DNA of 64,000 nt from Hypericum androsaemum (lineage: Eukaryota; Streptophyta; Magnoliopsida; Malpighiales; Hypericaceae), in the NCBI GenBank assembly GCA_963995505.1, contig OZ023197.1:5984121-6048120 (forward strand), in the 5' to 3' direction. A program made the translations under genes and the position numbers. Of this stretch, positions 1 through 10,601 are shown in pieces. The notes beneath the pieces were generated by a model that was not told the DNA's origin, searched no databases, and saw only the letters and a list, made by a program, of their open reading frames with translations. Within the stretch, counting starts at the first letter, position 1. Every line of letters starts with the position of its first letter.

Positions 1-465
1 CGTAGACAGTTCCTGAGATCGTCGACACTGGTGCCTGAGCAGAGCTTTATGATGCCATCTTCAAGTATACAGATCTCATCTTACGATTGTTGTTCGTCAG
101 AGGTGGTACGGATCTTAGTCGAGGCAAGAGTTTGACTCTTTCTCCATAAAATGAGATTACCCCATATTCAGTGGTTATGGGCTACGACAATCATCCCCAA
201 GATACAATGACTAATTGCTTCTAATATCGTAGCACAATGATTCTCGAAGCTTCGGCGAACCGCTGAATACTCGAAATTTTCTTGAGAAAGAGAGAGAGAG
301 AGAGAGGAGAGAACTATAATGCTAATGAATGCTTATGCACTTGTAATTGGGATGAATCCAAATAAGGGGGGGTGCCTATCTATAGTCTGCGGAGGAGAGG
401 AGGCAGGCATTTCTGAAAGGCTGCCAGGCAACTTTGAAGGGGCTCCATCCTTTCCGAACTGGCAT
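1..465 (-). mobile_element. Copia-type retrotransposon remnant: gag start, leader and part of the LTR
   Basis: This stretch closely matches 17080-17408, where the same order is seen: minus-strand start of a Copia gag, then leader, then LTR with a GA microsatellite (here 291-312). Only the first gag codons remain. The remnant is broken at 465 by the Gypsy element and resumes at 8915. The flanking ggcat at 461-465 and 8910-8914 is the target duplication of that younger insertion. The identity rests on the internal match, because no diagnostic domain survives here. Confidence 0.6.
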
Positions 466-2088
466 TGATAGGAAGGATTTTCACCCTTCTTGCAATAAAG
501 AGTAAGTACGGGATTGTCGTCCCACGAGGACTAAGCTAGGCCACAAATGCGACTCAACCACTAGTTTAGGACTATAAGGAATGGAGTTGTCAATTCCAAA
601 CACAATATGCTACTTGAAATAAGATTACAACTAAGCAAAGAGAAGGGTAAAACACTTAAAACAAGAGTGAGCTTGGTACCAATGACAACCTAAATAACCA
701 AATGGCATATGGGGTTTATTAAGTTCGTGTTATGGTCCGGATGTTTCTTAAGTAACTAATCAACGCTCCCGCGATAAATTAGTCTAAATCGATAGTTAAT
801 TAGGCTTAGTTGAACCAACCGCGCTCCCGTGACTAATTAGCCAACTAATCCAACTAACTACCGATTATCACCATCATCCTTTGGACAACTAACCACCTAA
901 AGAGATCCCTCTTCAATAGACAACTAGTTAACTAGTTAAATGGTCTGTTAATCCTAACCCCTCCTGGCAGTTAGTGTTAACTTAGTTCATAATCAAGGTG
1001 ATCAATCAAGATTAAGCATTAAACACATTAACTAGTTCATAATCCTTAACATATTAACCCCACAAAACCATTGGCTAAGTAGGTGCCATCAAGGCACCAA
1101 ACTCACAAATCAACTACTCACACATGTTTATCATACAACTCAACTCATCCATTGAACAAAGCAAGCAAAACAAGAATATTAAAAGATAGAGTAAGAGAGA
1201 GCTCAAAATGGTCTTCAAGCTTCCAATCTTCTTCCTTCAAGTTCCCTTCACAAGCTTCAACAATGGCTTCCTCTCCTAGCTTCTTCTTGGCCACATTTTT
1301 CCTCCTCTCCTTCTCTTCTCATTAGCCACGAATTTTCTCCAGGAAGAGGAAGGTTGGCAGCCACGTTTTTGCTTGGGAGGGAGGAAGAGAGAATGGTGGA
1401 GAATGAATGTTTTTTTTTTGGAGTATGGAGAAGTGTAGTAGTGGGAGACAAAAGGAATGAAGTAGTGGGAGACAAAATGAGGAATAATGGGGAGTTAGTG
1501 GAGTGAAGTTGGTACCTTTTTGATAGTGGATTGCCAGCCAAGAATGGTGGGATGGCAGCCAAGAACGTCATGGCAAATTCCGGAATGGTCCCGGAACGGG
1601 CCATGAATTTCGGCCGATTTTGGTTAGGCGAGTCCTCAGATTCGAAGCTTGACTTCATGCACATTTTTGACCCTCTTAGACTTCGAATCTGAAGACGACC
1701 AAAGAAACAAAGTTGTAGCCCCGAATGTCTTCTTTCCAGAACCGCCTTACTTGTCTCCATTGAATTCGTATGAAAAAGTTATCTTTATTAGAGTCGCTTG
1801 AGGTCAGTCTGCTCAATGTCGTCGCCGTCCCGATCGTCCACCATTCTTCAAGGTTGATCCGATAGCCTTTGACATGCTCCAATGTACACCAATATCCTTC
1901 CCGCATCACTACAAAGCCTCCTAGAATTAAACATGAACGAAATTTAATGAAAATCACAAGAGCTACACTAAAATGTTCAAAGTACGATATATGCAAATAC
2001 AATGATAAATAACACACAACAACACTAGAAACAACGGAAAATCAATATTAAAACATACGTAGATGATAGAGTGTTTTGACACTCATCA
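466..2088 (-). repeat. 3' LTR of the Gypsy element
   Basis: Direct copy of 7286-8909, about 1.62 kb, with TG...CA ends. Because the element is on the minus strand this left-hand copy is the 3' LTR. It is followed at once by a pyrimidine-rich tract on the plus strand, the polypurine tract of the element. The long minus-strand open frame of the other LTR is interrupted in this copy, which suggests LTR frames are not under coding constraint. Confidence 0.95.
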
Positions 2089-2101
2089 CACCCCCACACT
2101 T
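2089..2101 (-). other. Polypurine tract of the Gypsy element
   Basis: The plus strand reads cacccccacactt directly against the 3' LTR, so the element strand carries aagtgtgggggtg. That is the expected place and composition for plus-strand priming. The same 13 bases recur at 3497-3509. Confidence 0.75.
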
Positions 2102-4071
2102 GAATCATTGCTTGTCCTCAAGCAAAACTCAACCATGGTATACAAACACAAACACAAAACACCTCAGAAAGAAAAAGCACGACAAGGACAAGACTAGGCA
2201 TGATTAATTCACAACTTGACTCCTCTCAAAATCTCAAACTCACATCAAAAGTCCACCCCACTACCTAGCTAGTTCATCAATCCAAACACAAAGAGTAAGA
2301 CCCGGTAGACACCTCACCACTCGGTAGTTTAATCAAGTGTTATTACTATGTAAAAGACAATAGAAAGGTTAACCACTCAGAGGTTCGGAAATTTTTAGCT
2401 CACGATTTGTAAGTAGCAAACTTCCTATCTCTCGCATACATGATCGATGTCTTTCAAAGTATCCTACGTCCTACTCAGCAGTGTCTCAAAGTCGTGTGGT
2501 TGCTCGTGAACCAGGGGCTTTCAATCGGGTTGTAATGGGGCTAAGGTAAAGGTGAGGAAATATGTATGGATAGTAGTTAAACCACCCAATCCGAGGACAT
2601 GTTACAAAAGTACTCTAGTCACTCGTCTATTCTAAACATCTTCACCATAAATCGCTAAAGCACACTCCCAAAATTCACCCATTTCCTAAGACCGCGTAGC
2701 ACGAGTTATGCCAATTATTAATGCCTTATTCAACTTTCACTTTTCTTTCTTTTCTTTTCTTTTTTTTCATTTTTTTTCTTTTCTTTCTTTCTACAAACAC
2801 CAACACAAGATTGGCATTTTCTAGGCAAAAACTCGGCTTCTTTGTATGGCCTTTTTAATCACCCAAATTTCCAATGAATTAACCCATAAGAACACTAAGC
2901 TACAAACTAAACCCAATACATATCATCTCCCCAAACAAGTGTAAATTTATGTGTCCTCGGATCGGATGACCAAAGGTCGGGAAGATGGTGGATATAAGGC
3001 TTAGAGTTGGTATACATATAATATGATCAATGAATGGTTAGGCTCAATGGGTTAAAGTAATGGATATAAAGGTTCTTGGCTCTAAAGCTCTAGGCTCAAT
3101 TTCAAAGGATTAGCCCCCGTCATTCACTAATGCCACACAACCAAGACCCTGTCAAGTATTAATAGGATACCTCGATCAACCGAACTCATGTAGGCACCTC
3201 ATGAATAAATGAAGACGGTTGTCTCCTCCTTCGGCTCAAAGTTCCTCACAAGGTCACTCATCAACCCTCTAGTCTAATCTACATAGTGAGACCACTAGTC
3301 TAAACAACCGAGGGTGAGATTTCTACAAGTTCTTAGGCCTTGTGCTCGAGTTCATTTTCTAACTAGGTGTGTGATATGCTTCTAACACAAGTTAAAGAAT
3401 TTTGAAGGGGGTTAAATTTTGAAAAATTCATGCCAAATCATTGCCTAATCAAAACAAACCCGATCTAAACACACAAAGGATTCCTAAGTGGAACCACACC
3501 CCCACACTTGAAGAACACCTTGTCCTCAAGGTGTAGGGAGCAAATAGATATCAAAACAATTATGCTATATTAACAAATGCAATAAGAACCAAGCATGAAC
3601 ATCAATCAAACATGGAGAACAAGACATGAGGTCTAAAGATGGGGGGTCGGTTTTTTTTTTTCAAAAAAAAAAAAACGGGATGAAAATTAAAACTGAAAGT
3701 TGCCACGGCCGTGGCTAAAAGCCACGCCAAAAAAAAATTTTTTTTTTCAATTAAAAAAAAAAATTTTTCAAAAAAAAAATGAAAATGAAAACCAAGAGTT
3801 GCCACGGCCGTGGCTAAAAGCCAAGCCAAAAAAAAAAAAAATTTTTTTCGCAAAATTTTTTTTTAAACTTTCCCAACTCGTCCTCGATCTTTGCTGAGCT
3901 TCCAATCGTCCATGTCACCTTCAAGATGCAAGAGACCACATAAGCATGAACTAACACTACAAAATCATACCGGGATAAGAACAATACATAAAAGACCATC
4001 ACATAAAAGACTATAGCAATATAAAGACAGACAAAACATGCTAAGTATTAGCTTGACTTTACTCCCCTTGT
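2102..4071. other. Non-coding 3' interior of the Gypsy element
   Basis: About 2 kb between the coding region and the polypurine tract with no open frame that resembles a protein. It holds a pyrimidine tract on the plus strand (about 2743-2792), a second polypurine-tract-like block (3497-3509, followed by the shared cttgtcctcaag) and an A/T homopolymer region with two copies of a 14-bp palindrome (3640-3860). In full-length relatives this position can hold an env-like or accessory frame; none is visible here. Confidence 0.7.
3640..3860. repeat. A/T homopolymer block with duplicated GC palindrome
   Basis: Runs of A and T alternate with two copies of a block about 99 bp apart. Each block contains the perfect 14-bp palindrome gccacggccgtggc (3702-3715 and 3801-3814) followed by taaaagcca. 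The open frames across it are low-complexity and not credible proteins. Confidence 0.8.
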
Positions 4072-7000
4072 TCATGCATTGGAGGGTGAAGCCACGGATT
4101 GCACTTCCGCTTGCCGTTCCATATTACCACTAAGGTACATCTTGCACCTTTGGCCATTCACCTTGAATACTCCTCCATTGATTCTTTCCAACTTGAGAGT
4201 TCCAAATGGAAAAACCTTTACCACCTTGAAAGGTCCACTCCACTTGGACTTGTGTTTTCCCGGAAAAAGTTTTAACCGAGAGTTGTAGAGTAGCACTTGA
4301 TCACCTTCCTTGAACTTCTTCTTCCCGATGTGGGCGTCATGTTTCTTTTTCTTATCCTCCTTCTTAAGCCTTTCCACTCCCGGCTTGGCTTCCTCCTCCC
4401 AGTGGATGTAATGCACAATCATGTCAAGATTTATCCCCTTCATCTCAGATTTTTGGCATGCCATAGCCTTAATCCGTTTGTTAGCAATTTCAAGCACCTT
4501 CTCCTCTTGCTCCTTAGAGAGCTTGTTGGAGATGATAATGGGGGGTCTTCCTTCATCCTTTAAGAATGCATGTCGTAAATAGGAGGGTAGCTCTTTCTTC
4601 TCCAAGCTTGGAATCTTAATGATGGAAGGTGGAGTAGGATACTTCAAATCAAGCTCCAAATCTTTATGGAGAGTTCTTTTATCAACTTTTCCCACGAACT
4701 CTTCCAGGTTTTCCTCTTCGTGTTTTCCATCATTCTCTTCATCTATTCCATCTTCACTCTTCAATGAGCTCTCCTTGCCCAACTTGAGGACACCATCTTC
4801 AACCATATCAATCTTCATGCATACGCCTTCATCAAGAGGATGGCACATTGCATTCGACATCTTGAATTCTACTTTCTCCTCCCCTACTCGGAGGACCAAT
4901 CTTCCTTCATGTACATCCACCAAGGCACGTGCCGTGTTGAGAAACGGTCGGCCAAGAATTAGTGGACAACTCTTGTCTTCTTCGTAATCCAACACCACAA
5001 AGTCAACGGGGAAGATAAACTTATCAATCTTCAACAATACATCCTCCACAACCCCGAATGGCTTCTTCATGGTTTGGTCCGCCAATTGGAGACGCATAGA
5101 AGTTGGTTTCACCTCACACAAACCAAGTCTCCTCATAACAGACAAAGGCATCAAGTTAATGCTAGCGCCTAAATCACATAAGCACTTGGGAAACTCAACA
5201 TCACCAACAAAACCAGGAATAGTGAAACTCCCCGGATCTTTTAACTTTGTCGGGAGATTTTTAGAGATGAGAGAGCTACACTTCTCCGTGAGGGCTACCG
5301 TCTCTCCATCTTTCCACTTCCTCTTCTTAGTGATGAGTTCCTTGAGAAACTTCGAGTATTGCGGTAATTGATCCAACATCTCAAGAAAAGAAACACTGAT
5401 CTGGATGTTCTTCATCTTCTCCATGAAGCCAATAAACTTGTCATCCATCACATTCTTCTTCTTCACTCTTTGAGGAAATGGTAGAGGAGGGATCTTTGGT
5501 GGTGGCGGAACATACTCCTCTTCCTCGTCCATCTCAACGAATGGACGTTTCTCCTTCTCTTTTTCATTGACCTCCTCTTTGTTCTCTCTTGATTTTGGGC
5601 TCGTCTCTTGACAAATTGTTTCCTTGCCACTCCCCAAGGTAATTGCACACACATTTCCTCGAGGATTCACTTCCGTGGAGCTAGGAAGAGAACCGGATGC
5701 TCTGTGGGCACTTGCATTTGCTATTTGCCCAAGTTGCCTCTCCATATTATGCAGGGCGGTTGCTTGACCCTTGAGGATTTGTTCAAGATTGTCTTGCCTT
5801 GATGCTTGTTGTTGTATGGCTGCCAAAATTTGGCCTTGTTGGCTAACCACCCCTCCAACTTCTTGCATAAACTTTTCCATCTTGTCAAATCTCTCCTCAA
5901 TATTTCCCATCCGATCCATCAAGGAGAAACGTGGTTGGAAACCCGGAGGAGGTCCTTGTTGTGTAGTACGAAGAGGAAGTCCCTTATCCGGAACAATTGC
6001 CATGTTATCTCCACTACTTCCTCCGGTACCCCTCCAAGAGAAGTTCGGGTGATTTCTCCAACCGGGATTGTAAGTAGAGGAATATGGGTTGTTTCCCATC
6101 CTATTTGCCCCTTGACCTTGGCCTTGTCCTTGGCCACCAACAAAGTGTGCTTGCTCTACTTCCGTGTTCATCATAGCACATTCTTGCATCCCGTGGCCAA
6201 CATTTCCACATGCTTCATAAGTCGTCCTTACGGCTGCCACATTGGTATTGTTCAAGCTAAGATCGTTCACTTTTCTTGCCAACATTACCAATTGGGCTTG
6301 AATAGAGGAGGCAACATCAACATCAATCACTCCCTTTTGCTGGTCAATAGGTTGTCTTCCTCTCTCATTTGCCATAAGGATGTTTGTAGCTGCTAATTCT
6401 TCGACGATGTGGTAGGCATCATCCCTCTCTCTTCTCAAAAAGGATCCGTTAGAGGCAGCATCAACCGTCCCCCTTGTAGAAGGTCCAAGACCAAAGTAAA
6501 AAGTTTGGAGTAAAGACTCCTCTGATATATTGTGGTGTGGACAACTCCGTTGTAATCCCTTGAATCTCCCCTAAGCTTTACTCAACGACTCATTCTCGAA
6601 TTGTTGGAAGTTGTTAATCTCCTTCATGAGTCTATTTGTCTTGGAGAAGGGAAAATACTTGTCAAGGAAGGCATTAGCTAGCTCTTCCCATGTCGTAATT
6701 GTTGTCCCAACCAGATTCTTATACCATATCTTTGCTTGGTCCTTCAAGGTAAATGGGAACAACCTCAGCTTCACAGCATCGTCGGTAACTCCATTGTGCT
6801 TGAAGGTGTCGGCTATCTCCAGAAAATTAGCAATATGGTCGTTGGGATCTTCATTCGGTAATCCATAGAATTGGACCGAAGCTTGGAGCATGTGAATCAC
6901 TGCTGGCTTGATCTCGAAGGTGTTAGCTTGAATAGCAGGCCTAGGAACTCCAGACATTGCCCCTCTCAAGGTGGGCCTAGCATAGTCTATGAGAGACCTT

Positions 7001-7245
7001 CGAGGAACTCCAACTCCTTGCGAATCGCCTTGCGGAGCTCCTTGTGGAGCTTCTTGCACATGAGGTTGTTGATTCATCCTTGCTTGTGTCCTTCTCTCTT
7101 GTCGCAACGCCCTTTCCAAGTATCCAATGTGTTCGTTGAGCGAGTTGAGCGCATGCGACAAATCAGTACCTTGTAAGACAAACAACAAAGGCACTAAGTA
7201 ACCAAGTAAACAAAAAAAAAGTCCTAATCCAAGTTCGTAAGCCAA
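4072..7245 (-). pseudogene. Gypsy gag-protease with fused integrase tail, broken by one amber codon
   Basis: One reading frame runs from 7245 to 4072 with a single TAG at 6571-6573. The first part (7245-6574) is a retrotransposon gag domain, with FYGLPNEDPNDHIANF and KIWYKNL-type motifs. After the stop the frame resumes unchanged. The 788-residue stretch from 6438 has a zinc-knuckle-like motif at about residues 74-87 in which the first cysteine is tyrosine, a glutamine-rich linker, and a retropepsin with catalytic DLGAS at about 422-426. It then has the segment that normally precedes reverse transcriptase, and at about residue 660 it passes directly into the integrase C-terminus (EGDQVLLYNSRL, WSGPF). 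Reverse transcriptase, RNase H and the integrase core are missing without loss of frame. Gag may still form particles if the amber codon is read through; otherwise the copy is dead. Confidence 0.85.
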
Positions 7246-7264
7246 ATTAAGCGTCTAGTACTTA

Positions 7265-7283
7265 GTCCCCGGCAACGGCGCCA
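7265..7283 (-). other. Primer-binding site, tRNA-Asp type
   Basis: On the element strand this reads TGGCGCCGTTGCCGGGGAC, complementary to a tRNA-Asp 3' end including CCA. It lies two bases inside the 5' LTR (7286-8909). That spacing and tRNA choice fit Athila-type Gypsy elements. Confidence 0.9.
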
Positions 7284-7285
7284 AT

Positions 7286-8909
7286 TGATAGGAAGGATTT
7301 TCACCCTTCTTGCAATAAAGAGTAAGTACGGGATTGTCGTCCCACGAGGACTAAGCTAGGCCACAAATGCGACTCAACCACTAGTTTAGGACTATAAGGA
7401 ATGGAGTTGTCAATTCCAAACACAATATGCTACTTGAAATAAGATTTCAACTAAGCAAGGAGAAGGGTAAAACACTTAAAACAAGAGTGAGCTTGGTACC
7501 AATGACAACCTAAATAACCAAATGGCATATGGGGTTTATTAAGTTCGTGTTATGGTCCGGATGTTTCTTAGGCAACTAATCAACGCTCCCGCAACAAATT
7601 AATCTAAATCGATAGTTAATTAGGCTTAGTTGAACCAACCGCACTCCCGCGACTAATTAGCCAACTAATCCAACTAACTACCGATTATCACCATCATCCT
7701 TTGGACAACTAACCACCTAAAGAGATCCCTCTTCAATAGACAACTAGTTAACTAGTTAAATGGTCTGTTAATCCTAACCCCTCCCGGCAGTTAGTGTTAA
7801 CTTAGTTTATAATCAAGGTGATCAATCAAGATTAAGCATTAAACACATTAACTAGTTCATAATCCTTAACATATTAACCCCACAAAACCATTGGCTAAGT
7901 AGGTGCCATCAAGGCACCAAACTCACAAATCAACTACTCACACATGTTTATCATACAACTCAACTCATCTATTGAACAAAGCAAGCAAAACAAGAACATT
8001 AAAAGATAGAGTAAGAGAGAGCTCAAAATGGTCTTCAAGCTTCCAATCTTCTTCCTTCAAGTTCCCTTCACAAGCTTCAACAATGGCTTCCTCTCCTAGC
8101 TTCTTCTTGGCCACGTTTTTCCTCCTCTCCTTCTCTTCTCATCAGCCACGAATTTTCTCCAGGAAGAGGAAGGTTGGCAGCCACGTTTTTACTTGGGAGG
8201 GAGTAAGAGAGAATGGTGGAGAATGAATGTTTTTTTTTTGGAGTATGGAGAAGTGTAGTAGTGGGAGACAAAAGGAATGAAGTAGTGGGAGACAAAATGA
8301 GGAATAATGGGGAGTTAGTGGAGTGAAGTTGGTGCCTTTTTGATAGTGGATTGCCAGCCAAGAATGGTGGGATGGCAGCCAAGAACGTCATGGAAAATTC
8401 CGGAATGGTCCCAGAACGGGCCATGAATTTCGGCCGATTTCGGTTAGGCGAGTCCTCAGATTTGAAGCTTGACTTCATGCACATTTTTGACCCTCTTAGA
8501 CTTCGAATCTGAAGACGACCAAAGAAACAAAGTTGTATCTCCGGATGTCTTCTTTCCATAACCGCCTCACTCGTCTCCATTCGACTTCGTATGAAAAAGT
8601 TATCTTTATTAGAGTCACTTAAGGTCAGTCTGCTCAATGTTGTCGCCGTCCCGATCGTCCACCATTCTTTAAGGTTGATCCGATAGCCTTTGACATGCTC
8701 CAATGTACACCAATATCCTTCCCGCATCACTACAAAGCCTCCTAGAATTAAACATGAACGAAATTTAATGAAAATCACAAGAGCTACACTAAAATGTTCA
8801 AAGTACGATATATGCAAATACAATGATAAATAACACACAACAACACTAGAAACAACGGAAAATCAATACTAAAACATACGTAGATGATAGAGTGTTTTGA
8901 CACTCATCA
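7286..8909 (-). repeat. 5' LTR of the Gypsy element
   Basis: Right-hand LTR, about 1.62 kb, TG...CA ends, followed by the ggcat target duplication at 8910-8914. It should carry the element promoter on the minus strand. A 253-codon minus-strand open frame (8838-8077) lies inside it, but the partner LTR breaks that frame and it resembles nothing I recognise. Confidence 0.95.
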
Positions 8910-8914
8910 GGCAT

Positions 8915-9275
8915 CTCTCGCCTACCTGTAGGCCAGAAGGGGTGTCTCTTGCTCTTTAGCATCCCTTCGCCATTCAGTCCAGGCTTTGGTCGTGCCCCAT
9001 CAAATTTGCCTGCCTAGTGCCTTCGTGATCCATCAGTTGGACAGTCATTTGCTCGCACTCTTTCGACGGGCGGCCTGTTCTCGCACCTCTTCGGGCAGCT
9101 TGTAGCTTCCCGGAGTTGGGCAAACATTTTAAGGCTCCTCCAGCTCCTCGTAACGATGTGCACATGCGAAGTGCCAAGTGCGCCACAAAGCGCCAATTAT
9201 GACCTGCATCCAATGCGCCATGCGTACACGCACATGTGCGTGCACATGGGTGTGTGCGTGCGCGAGGGCAGTTAC
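8915..9275 (-). mobile_element. Continuation of the split Copia LTR remnant
   Basis: This is the other half of the remnant at 1-465. It shares wording with 20870-21170, including the ...atgcgccatgcg... stretch and a run of alternating gcgtgcac-type dinucleotides (9220-9265). The LTR terminus seen at 21348 is not reached, because LINE sequence begins at about 9276. No gene is present. Confidence 0.55.
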
Positions 9276-9735
9276 CCCAAAATAAAATGCTATCAAGTGC
9301 TCGGAGGGAGATTATTGATCAAATATCTCTTGGCTTCAATTCTCATTTATGTAATTTATAGTGTTCTCTTTCCCAAGTTCATATGTAAAAATTTTGACAA
9401 CTTGATGGAAAATTTTTGGTGGTCAGGAGACTTGGACTCCGAAAAATTCATTGGACTAGCTAGGAGAAGCTGTCCAAAACTAAGAGAAAGGGAGGGTCGG
9501 GTTTCAGGAGAATACAAGGCTTCAATATTGCCTTCATGGCCAAGCAGGCATGAAGCTATTAAATAACACTATTTCCTTATGATTTAAACTATTGAAAAAT
9601 ATATACTTCTCTCATTCTTCCTTTTTGTTGATTGGGAGCAGAAATGAGTCTTCTTAGACATGGAATAGCATCCTGCAAGGTCTGGACCTTATCATAGCAA
9701 ATCTGGTATGGAGACTAACAAATGGATATTGAAAT
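9276..9735 (+). pseudogene. LINE reverse-transcriptase C-terminal fragment, copy 1
   Basis: Translation gives the plant L1 block after the polymerase core: a GGRLLIKYLL-like stretch, then YVIYSVLFPKFICK and FWWSGDLDSEKF, matching the conserved segment that leads to the zinc-finger domain. Frameshifts and stops follow. The same fragment, starting at the same base of the LINE, occurs at 14143, where it continues further. The piece is truncated at both ends. Confidence 0.75.
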
Positions 9736-9962
9736 TTAGCCATTATTGAAAAAAAGCGAGGGTGCGCGGGCCTGGGCTGGGCCTTTTGTATAGTTATTAA
9801 ATCCCCAGCAGCACCCAGTACAACCAGATTATATAGTGATTAGTTGACGGGGTTCAATGGCATATAAAAAATATTAGCTATCTGGTGCAGCACTATAGTT
9901 TTTATACCATGTAAATGATATGTTCTCTTGAAAAGGCCTTAAGTGATTTGATTAATATTATC

Positions 9963-10157
9963 CATACCAACAAGATGCACCTACTTTTCTGGCACACATC
10001 TTGAGAAAACTCCAAGGTTAAACGCGATTAACCTGTAGTAGACTCTGGATGGGTGACCTCCTGGGAAGTTTTCTGGAATGCGTGCGAGTGAGGATAAAGT
10101 ACAATGGAAAAGGCTCGTCTTGGTCTGTGGAGATAGTCGATCAGATCACGGGACGTT
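9963..10157 (+). mobile_element. 5S rRNA-bearing relic, probably a Cassandra-type TRIM LTR
   Basis: Within this stretch the order of 5S rRNA landmarks is preserved. An ataccaacaagatgcacc-like head is followed after an insertion by aactccaaggttaaacgcg, then gtagtagactc and ggatgggtgacctcctggg. The last matches the 5S C-box of the internal control region exactly as far as I recall it. The middle is diverged, so this is not a working 5S gene. The tail (tggagatagtcgatcagatc, then gggacgtta) resembles the 3' end of Cassandra LTRs, plant TRIM elements that carry 5S sequence. The other LTR end and partner LTR were not found. Confidence 0.58.
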
Positions 10158-10172
10158 ATGGCTTATAATTAT

Positions 10173-10360
10173 GGACAAATTACTCTCAGGTCCCTGTGTT
10201 ATGGTTTTATCATTCGCAGGTCCCTGTATTATAGAAATAGTGTATGAGGTCCCTGTGTTTTAAGAAATATTGGTCTGAGGTCCCTGCTCACCGGATCATA
10301 GATTTTCTCCGACGGACAGCCATCTGAAAAGACAAAAATACCCCTCTGAACAAAAAATAA
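10173..10360 (+). mobile_element. Unpaired terminal segment of a long-TIR element
   Basis: Begins ggacaaattactctcaggtc, very like the ends of the elements at 12861, 14071 and 34957. It repeats an aggtccctg motif four times and then has the ...aaaatacccctctgaac-type sequence also found inside those elements. No matching opposite end or target duplication was found, so it is probably a broken copy. Confidence 0.5.
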
Positions 10361-10601
10361 AAACACTCGATTAAACACCAACAACATCAACTCAACTCAA
10401 GAACACCAAATTGAACATTTACATCCCTCGATTAAAAACTCTCATGTGTCCATCGGTTCCATTTTACCCTTCCAAAACCCAAAACACCATAACCTTCCAG
10501 ATCTAGTTCTCCACAAAGCCGGACTTCAGACTCCTAATTTTTTTTTCCATGGGCGGTGGTATAGGTGTTCGTGGCCCTCTCCGTCGTGGGGGCCGTCTGG
10601 G

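Larger units (their letters stand above)
466..8909 (-). mobile_element. Non-autonomous Gypsy LTR retrotransposon, Athila/Tat-like
   Basis: Complete element lying on the minus strand. Two near-identical LTRs (466-2088 and 7286-8909) begin TGATAGGAAGG and end CACTCATCA on the plus strand. A perfect 5-bp target duplication (ggcat) flanks it at 461-465 and 8910-8914. The primer-binding site matches the 3' end of tRNA-Asp, as known for Athila elements. A purine-rich tract sits next to the 3' LTR. The only coding region is gag, protease and an integrase tail; reverse transcriptase, RNase H and the integrase core are absent. By eye the two LTRs differ by only a few percent, so the insertion is fairly young. 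It must have been mobilised in trans. Confidence 0.93.

Noticed and set aside
3602..3853. Open frame with repeated LAWLLATAVAT on the minus strand
   Set aside because: It is produced by A/T homopolymers and the duplicated palindrome block, not by a gene.
5806..6396. 196-codon plus-strand frame opposite the Gypsy gag
   Set aside because: It is an antisense shadow of a clearly supported gag frame.
8077..8838. 253-codon minus-strand open frame in the 5' LTR of the Gypsy element
   Set aside because: It has no recognisable motif, the other LTR breaks the frame, and LTR sequence is not expected to code.
9963..10157. Functional 5S rRNA gene
   Set aside because: The middle is diverged and contains an insertion, and it is a single copy in transposon context; only a relic is supported.
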